From Reticulitermes speratus (taxonomy: Eukaryota > Arthropoda > Insecta > Blattodea > Rhinotermitidae), in assembly GCA_021186555.1 (NCBI GenBank), contig JAJKFL010000007.1, positions 3,594,501 to 3,658,500 of the forward strand: a stretch of 64,000 nucleotides of DNA, written 5' to 3'. The first letter of the stretch is position 1; the number at the start of each line of letters is the position of its first letter. The notes below the pieces were generated by a model. That model had not been told where the DNA came from. It saw only the letters and a list, made by a program, of their open reading frames with translations, and did not search any database. Below, piece after piece: positions 57,915-64,000 of this stretch. The translations under genes and the position numbers were made by a program.

Positions 57915-58060
57915 TGGTACCAGGGGCTCTTACCGCGGCGGTAAAGCGACGGGACATAAGGCTGACCACTCACCTCCAACTAGTGCCGCCCTTAAGAATG
58001 ACTGGAGCTATACCTCCAGCCCCCATATGTCTTCATGGCGTTTAAGGGGACAGCTTTGAC
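57915..58060 (+). repeat. SINE-A 3' half
   Basis: GGTACCAGGGGCTCTTACCG, GGTAAAGCGACGGGACATAA, GGCTGACCACTCACCTCCAA, CCTCCAGCCCCCATATGTCT, ending GGGGACAGCTTTGACC. It begins at the central domain; the head is absent. Confidence 0.75.
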
Positions 58061-58643
58061 CATCTTGATTTAATAGTGTAGAAAGGCAAGCAGAGCATTC
58101 ATAAGAAATGTCCACCTGATCACAATGCGTCACATCCGAGAAGAACGTCATCTTTAACAAGACGCTGCTGTATTGCTGGGGCTAATGTCATCATATCGCG
58201 CATCTGCACCCTGCGTATGGCTACCTGACATGTGGTCTGTGTATGGGATATGGTTACTGCGTCCAGACCTCAAAATATCCGTCCTATGAAACGCCACGCC
58301 TCTAAGCCAATAGAGACTATGGAATACGATTCAAATCTCGTTTATTGGCGGATCTTCCGTGGTCCCAGAGGGAGGATCAATGGAGGGGTAGCCAGCATAG
58401 CGACGTCCTTTTCTAGTACACTGTTCATCTCTTTCCAGCACCCATACAAGGAAAGTCCGGACCATTCATATGGAAATTGTCTTCAAAGAAAGGCTCTCAG
58501 TGCAGCAGATCTAGCCATAACCCCTGAAACTTGAAATTTATTTAAATAATATCTGAAAATTCAGTTCCTACCTCACAAAAGACACACTCCCTGTCAATTA
58601 TGAAGAAAAACACGTTAATGTTTTTTTTTTTTTTCGGGAAATG

Positions 58644-58828
58644 CAGTCGAACTCGGTTATAACGACATCGGTTCATGCGACACCTCGGCTATAGCGTCAG
58701 ATATTCTGTGGTACCAATTAATTCGTCACTGTTAACCGTAACATTATAGTACTCGGTTATAACGACAGTCGTTTATAACGACACAAAATATTCAGTCCCT
58801 TTCATGGCGTTATAACCGAGTTCGACTC
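58644..58828. mobile_element. Pogo/Tigger-like miniature element, copy 3
   Basis: CAGTCGAACTCGGTTATAAC to GTTATAACCGAGTTCGACT, 185 bp, same internal order as copy 1 and inverted relative to copy 2. Preceded by a run of T. Confidence 0.7.
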
Positions 58829-59992
58829 TTAATTGCTGTCTATTTTTAGAATCATATAGAACACAAAAGGCACTGAATAGTTATTTGCCAATAGTTATTT
58901 AACAATCGATATGGTGTGATATCCCATACGAAATCGATATTCAGTAGTACAGCTGTGACAATTTCAAATCTCGCTAGAAAGGTTTTATTTTATTGTGGTG
59001 GGTAAAGTGTCTTATAACAAAATGGCAGATGGGGAGCAAGATGTAAAAGCATGGCAGTTACTCATTTAAAGCACAATAGTTATTACATATACACAGAACA
59101 CTTGGATCTTACAAAGTCTAAGTTTTTTGGAAAAGGGTATTTTTTATAATTACTGCTAACCCTCCGTTTACGAGTTTAATGTTCTCCCGAAAATTGCTCG
59201 CAAAACGAAAATTCCTAAAACGAAAATTAATTTTACAGTTACTTCCCACGATATAAATATTAAGTTACTTGGTTTCAGAGGTCAAAAATTTCTGTCTAGA
59301 CATAAAATTGCTTTCATACAACAGACATGGGCATGGAAAAGAAAAGAGTGGTGACAAATTACTGTATTTAAATAATATTCTCAGCCATTAACCGACGCAT
59401 AAATAACAGTTACATAATTAAACTTGTGCGGAAAATGCATAAAAACTGGACACCATCCGTATTATAAATTATACACAAAAGTTTCCTAAGATTCAGTTGT
59501 TACAAAATGATTAAAACCGGGAAGATTGAGATTTAAACAAATCTGCAAGAACAATGATAAACCCTGCGATGCTGCTGCTTCTGCGCAGACCGCTGAGGGA
59601 TTCAGTAACTTTCTGCGCATTTTAAAACATTCGGCCGCCGGCGAAAGCTCTCAATACCTCATCTCAGAAAATTTGTATATAGCGTCAGATCGATTGGGCC
59701 TTCTGATTAAACTATAATGTATTAGAGGCTAGTGACTAGTTTCAGATAGGCCTACTATCATGAAATTCACTTCGAAAACAGAGGAAAACCACGAAAATAT
59801 CAGCATAGTCTGTCTCAGAGCAGAGTTGTCAACCCGTTACTTCACGAATACCTACAGGACCACAAAATTGGGTGTCGGGCCAGTGGCAGTAGTCTATACA
59901 GAGTGGCAATTAAGTAACGTGACACTCAGTGCTTACCATGTTGCCTGTAGCGTCAAGTGACTTTTGCGCCATTCTGTAAGAGGAACCAATCA
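58829..59992. other. Spacer with no recognised gene
   Basis: A CGTTTACGAGTTTAATGTTC and AAAACGAAAATTCCTAAAAC stretch near 59164-59230 resembles another pogo-type end, but no partner was found. Otherwise nothing. Confidence 0.35.
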
Positions 59993-59999
59993 TCAACAG

Positions 60000-60300
60000 G
60001 TAAAGGTAAAGGTAAAGCATTACAGGTCTGGACAGGCCCTTAGGGTTCCAGGAGGTTGAGGCTCCCAGATTTATAGACAATCGGCACATGAAGGTGGTAA
60101 GGTTGTTAGCCCAATGCACCGGCCGCCTTTACCTCCCAGGAAATATTCTTGGTACTCATTTCTGTTAGAGGCTGAGTCGACCCCAGGGCCATAGTGCGAC
60201 CGAAAGGATTTTTTCAATGAAAAATTCCAATGACACCATCGGGAATCGAACCCGCGACCTTCCGGCTTGTAGCGCAGTGCCTCAACCAACTGCGCCACCC
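60000..60300 (-). repeat. SINE-B, full-length copy
   Basis: Flanked by TCAACAG at 59993-59999 and 60301-60307. The GGTAAA-repeat tail comes first, then GGTCTGGACAGGCCCTTAGG, TCTGTTAGAGGCTGAGTCGA, and the head GGGAATCGAACCCGCGACCT with CTCAACCAACTGCGCCACC. It is close to the 44950 copy. Confidence 0.92.
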
Positions 60301-60309
60301 TCAACAGAG

Positions 60310-61200
60310 GGCATTTACCTGCTTGTAGGTAACGAGAAAAGACTTTGTCAGGAAGCGTTCTGTTGTTCCCATGAGTAGAATTTCCTGCTTCTTAAGCAAT
60401 GCAACTTTGGTACTTTACGTAAATAGAGCTGAAGCGTGCTACGCGTTTCCCCCTGCGCTTAAAGACTTGTGGCGGGGTGATCTTAAATCTTGTAACTTGG
60501 CTGAGACACTGACTGTTCTGACTGAAGATTGTTGCCGATTCTCTTAGTGACGCCGGGAAAAAGCCGGGAAAATGACTAAAATGAAGCCAAGATCCCTTCA
60601 TTAAAAATTATCGTTAATTTATCATGACCGATGGAAGACTTGTCCATGTGTTTCAGAAATTATTAATATAACAGCAAATACATTCTAAGAGATGTATTTA
60701 TTTATATATTTTTTTCGATATATTACCAAAATTTATTCCATTATTTATCTACATTATTTATCTACGTTTCAATTTATTTGCTATAATTCCTTATTTAAAT
60801 TTTTTTCTTGTCACACACAAATTTTAACTCATACTTCACACGCTTTATTTTGGGTTTTTTTTTTTTTGTGAATTTTGCTCCTGAGGACGTATTACAGATT
60901 TTAAATTTAACGTATCGTGACGTAAGCTCTCTTAAAACACACTGCCTATTAAAGCTTATTTTTTCATTGTAGTTTAACACGTTCCTTTCAATAATACTGA
61001 TTGATGTTGAAAGTTTAACCATCTGCTACAATCTTTATAGAAGGCATTCCACTGTGTTTCACAAATTATTCTATAAATTTAATAACTGATCATCCGATAC
61101 TATAGACCTGTTTTCTGAACTAATGCCAGCATCGTTATAAGCAAAACACAACATATGAGTCACTCATTTAAGTATCTGCTGTAGATGGGCTGAGTGTTCG
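60310..61200. other. AT-rich spacer
   Basis: No gene or repeat family recognised. Confidence 0.4.
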
Positions 61201-61204
61201 GTTT

Positions 61205-61372
61205 CAGGCTCCAATTGCTTTGCCCTCCGGGGTAAGGACTCCTGGATGGGAACCTATGTGAGGTCTTACAGATGGTATAGACAAGATTTCAAAAAGAAAA
61301 TTCCGTGGGCCTGTCGGAAATGAAATCCCGGACATCAAGCTTATAGCCAGCCAAGTTACTGACTGAACTCTG
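61205..61372 (-). repeat. SINE-like fragment with antisense tRNA head
   Basis: The minus strand begins AGTTCAGTCAGTAACTTGGC (A-box-like) and has GATGTCCGGGATTTCATTTC (B-box region). The body resembles family A only weakly. Confidence 0.4.
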
Positions 61373-61470
61373 TATAATTTTAATACAAGACGTCCCCATT
61401 GTTATGCAGGTCACAAAATTCTATTAATTACACAGTTGGAAACTACACTTCTGTTTTAAATGCATATTTA

Positions 61471-61508
61471 GGCTACAAGTTTCGGCTCATAAGAACCATC
61501 ATCAGGCC
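61471..61508 (-). ncRNA. Hammerhead-ribozyme-like motif (HH6)
   Basis: Minus strand: stem I GGC/GCC, CTGATGA, stem II GGTTC-TTAT-GAGCC (one T-G pair), GAAAC, TT, GTA. It has the same unpaired T at the base of stem II as the other copies. Confidence 0.55.
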
Positions 61509-61734
61509 ATAACAAAACTATAAGCTGGGAAACTCCATATGTTTTATAAGTAGGAGGTCTCCCCCTTTTAGAAATAGTAAATACATGCAAATACACACAT
61601 ATATATATATATATATAATATATACAAAACTGATATAAGAATATATATATTTTGTATGTATTTATTATTTCTAAAAGGGGGAGATCTCCTACTTACAAAA
61701 AATGTGGAGTTTTTCAGCTTACAGTTTCTGTTAT

Positions 61735-61772
61735 GGCCTGATGATAGCTCTTATGAGCCGAAACTTGTAGCC
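61735..61772 (+). ncRNA. Hammerhead-ribozyme-like motif (HH7)
   Basis: Plus strand: stem I GGC/GCC, CTGATGA, stem II AGCTC-TTAT-GAGCC (four of five pairs), GAAAC, TT, GTA. It mirrors HH6 in the palindrome. Confidence 0.5.
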
Positions 61773-61800
61773 TAAATATGCATTTAAAAAAGAAGTGTTT

Positions 61801-62790
61801 TTTGTGTGTATTTAATAAAAATAACTATACTTTTGAATTCTGTATAATTATTTGAGGACATGTGCTGATTATCTTAAATGCACTTGTTATCATCTCTGAC
61901 TTGTTCCGCCACTAGACGCGTCTGTAATTGTGTAATTGTGCAAACTAAAAGACAGAATATCCTGAGGAACGATTTAACATTTATTACTAAAACCCTTGGA
62001 ATTCTTAGTAGATTTTTTTGTTAAAATAGTCTCGGATGAAAGAGATGTCAGTCCTGTAAATGGAAAGAGCGTGCTGCCTGTGATGTATTTGACGAGAGCT
62101 TTAAGAATTAGTCTGTTTGCTTGCTCGATTGTGGCCTTCTTTTTTTTCTTCTTATTTCGGTTTAAAAGCAAACTCTTAGTAAGTAACTGGATGAGGGAGA
62201 AGTTGCAGCCCATACGTTTGTCTTTGGAATAATGAAGTCAGTGGAACATACACAGTCCACCCTCTGCAATCCAAACACTGAGCTCGCCCCGTTGGCACAA
62301 TAAATTACTTTCCATCCCCCCACATTCTGTTTTATTTTCCTTGTTCACCCTCATATAAGGGAATCCGCCAATTGTTTCTACTGAATCCTGGTGTGTCTGT
62401 GTTTCACTCAGTCACTCCAGTGGACGAGTCTCGAAACTTCCCCTCTCGTCCTTGTAACTTTGTTAATCTCAGCTCTTCAATATTCAATGCACAGTGGTTG
62501 TTATATATATATATATATATCACCTGCTTTCACATTTAAGTCTCGGAATTTTTTTAATAGATTATAGGGTGTTTGTGAACACTGTAAGATGCTTAGAATG
62601 AACATCACTAATTTCCCTTTCCGAAATTAGCTAATTTGTATTTGTAATTGAGACGAATTGCATTTTCTGTGACCGAGTGAGAAGTTGTTTGAGCATTAGT
62701 AAGATTATTTGGTGACTGAAACAATAATTCTTATCATCATCTTTGAGTTAAAATACTATTATAAACGGGCAGATGTTGTGTGATTGTGAA
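61801..62790. other. Spacer with no recognised gene
   Basis: AT-rich; one (AT) run near 62500-62520. No repeat family placed. Confidence 0.4.
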
Positions 62791-63020
62791 GAATAAAACC
62801 ACGATGGATATTTACGACCATTTCTGTCTCTTCTTTATGATAACAATTTTAACAATTTTTATAATTTCAATTGTATATTACGGACTTACGTAATGTACAT
62901 TTCTTCCTTAATATGTTTTAAAAACCAACTGTGAACTTGATGATGACCTGAGATAGGTCGAAACATGTAGTTCTGCATAATAAATAGAATTTAATTGTGA
63001 CTGGAAGGATACTGATTTTT
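62791..63020 (+). repeat. Dispersed repeat related to 32580-32790, carrying HH8
   Basis: Shares the order ACAATTTTAACA..., TTAATATGTTTTAA, GAACTTGATGATGACCTGAG, GAAACATGTAGTTCTG, ATAATAAATAGAATTTAATT with the earlier copy. About 200 bases of homology, both in plus orientation. Confidence 0.7.
62933..62973 (+). ncRNA. Hammerhead-ribozyme-like motif (HH8)
   Basis: Stem I GAAC/GTTC, core TTGATGA (first base differs from consensus), stem II GACCT-loop-AGGTC (fully paired, where HH1 has a G-T pair), GAAAC, AT, GTA, then AATAAA at 62979. Confidence 0.5.
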
Positions 63021-63204
63021 TGTACTATTAACAACACAATGGGATGACATCCTTTAAAGTTAATTTTGATTGGTAACTAGAACACTGTCAGGTCCAATGA
63101 CCTAATCAGCTTTTTGACGCTATCCATGCCGTTGTGTATGCAGCATTACATAAATAACGCTACGTATTGCGTCTGGCACAATCTTTACTTGTTATTATTT
63201 TTCC

Positions 63205-63247
63205 AAACACTACATGTTTCGATCAAGCCGATCATCATTAGATGTTT
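63205..63247 (-). ncRNA. Hammerhead-ribozyme-like motif (HH9)
   Basis: Minus strand: six-pair stem I AAACAT/GTGTTT (one T-G pair), core CTAATGA (differs from CTGANGA at one conserved base, so probably inactive), stem II GATC-loop-GATC, GAAAC, AT, GTA. Confidence 0.45.
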
Positions 63248-63259
63248 ATACAAAAAATT

Positions 63260-64000
63260 AAAATTCAAGGTAAAAAATGCAAAATTTTGCGAGATTTCAC
63301 AAATGACATAAATTGTACAAAATATAAAATGTAAATTACAACCAATTTGTAATTTTGGTGGCGTGTCATTAAACACGAACGGTATGGTGCACAACCCAAA
63401 AGTTAAAATTAAAAAAAGAAATTTAAAAATTAAAAAAAAAAATTAGGATGCTAGCTCCTAATTAAGTGTTAAAATGACGATTAAACTCTTCTTTTTTATG
63501 CTTTTGAATCCATTACTTAAATCCATTATTTAAAACTCAAATGTCGGTTAAGTAATTAGCTGTCTGCTACAAAGTACGTCGATATAAGCCTCGTTATGTT
63601 CAAGTATTTTCACTATATTTCCGTTGCTACTTTATTCCTTCATCTGTTGCAATTTTGCCTTCAACTCGCTATCCACGGCCTTTTTAGTCGGTATTAAAGT
63701 CACTTAACAGCTTGGTTGTGGGGTCAATCACGTTATCTTACTGTCTGATATTTTCACTGTGTCAGGCGCAATACATTCTGTTATACATGTAAGACTTAAT
63801 CAGCTTCTTAAAGTCCGAAATTTAGCTAAGCAACATTTAAAAAAAAATTATTTATTACCGCACAGAAGAAACATAACCTCTACATTACAAGACCTCACTG
63901 GTTAACGCAGTTTATGAAAATAACACGTAATAAAGTGAAAATCATACAAAATCCGTAAATACGTTCTGTTGACAAAACGCAGAATCATTTAATCTTCAGT
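63260..64000. other. AT-rich end of window
   Basis: A-rich stretch at 63400-63445. No gene or repeat recognised. Confidence 0.4.

Larger units (their letters stand above)
61449..61800. repeat. Large palindrome carrying HH6 and HH7
   Basis: Arms of about 150 bases (TAAATGCATATTTAGGCTAC at one side and its reverse complement at the other) flank a centre with (AT) runs. AGTAGGAGGTCTCCCCCTTT on the left matches GGGGGAGATCTCCTACTT on the right in reverse. Same design as the 44650 palindrome but an unrelated sequence. Confidence 0.8.

Noticed and set aside
1-64000. CRISPR arrays, operons or bacterial defence genes
   Set aside because: The window is insect nuclear DNA with introns; tandem arrays here have no spacer structure. 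I also saw no LTR element or virus-like gene.

Overview
This is nuclear DNA from an insect. Three split genes with GT-AG introns are readable, and their proteins match insect and metazoan families: CFAP44, TATA-box-binding protein (TBP) and eIF3 subunit K. Introns are long, and the spacers are packed with tRNA-derived SINEs, LINE tails, small inverted-repeat DNA transposons and tandem repeats. That points to a large, repeat-rich genome. A hemimetabolous insect such as a cockroach or termite is my guess, but no single feature proves the order.

Layout. 439-21388 (+): the last 15 exons of CFAP44, an axonemal dynein-tether protein. Its WD40 half lies upstream of the window. 23597-30735 (-): all six coding exons of TBP, 295 codons, convergent with CFAP44. 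33299-35988 (-): all four coding exons of eIF3k, 216 codons, in the same direction as TBP. 36000-64000: about 28 kb with no recognisable gene, made of nested mobile-element debris and satellites.

The three genes share no pathway. TBP (transcription start) and eIF3k (translation start) are housekeeping genes, while CFAP44 serves motile or sensory cilia and sperm tails. All exon junctions were assigned by hand, and reading phase is kept across every junction in all three genes.

Repeats. I distinguish four tRNA-headed SINE families, called A to D here. A, B and C share a short central block, and several copies have clear target-site duplications (TSDs). A fold-back repeat family is concentrated in the introns. 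Pogo-like, piggyBac-like and hAT-like miniature elements and a decayed mariner-like transposase are also present.

Best candidates for something new: (1) a CFAP44 C-terminal extension made of about twelve degenerate copies of a 24-residue repeat; (2) at least nine hammerhead-ribozyme-like motifs (CTGANGA, stem II, GAAAC, 2 nt, GTH, with pairing stem I), several carrying pairing-preserving differences between copies and two pairs arranged as large palindromes; (3) a central domain shared by SINE families with different tRNA heads.
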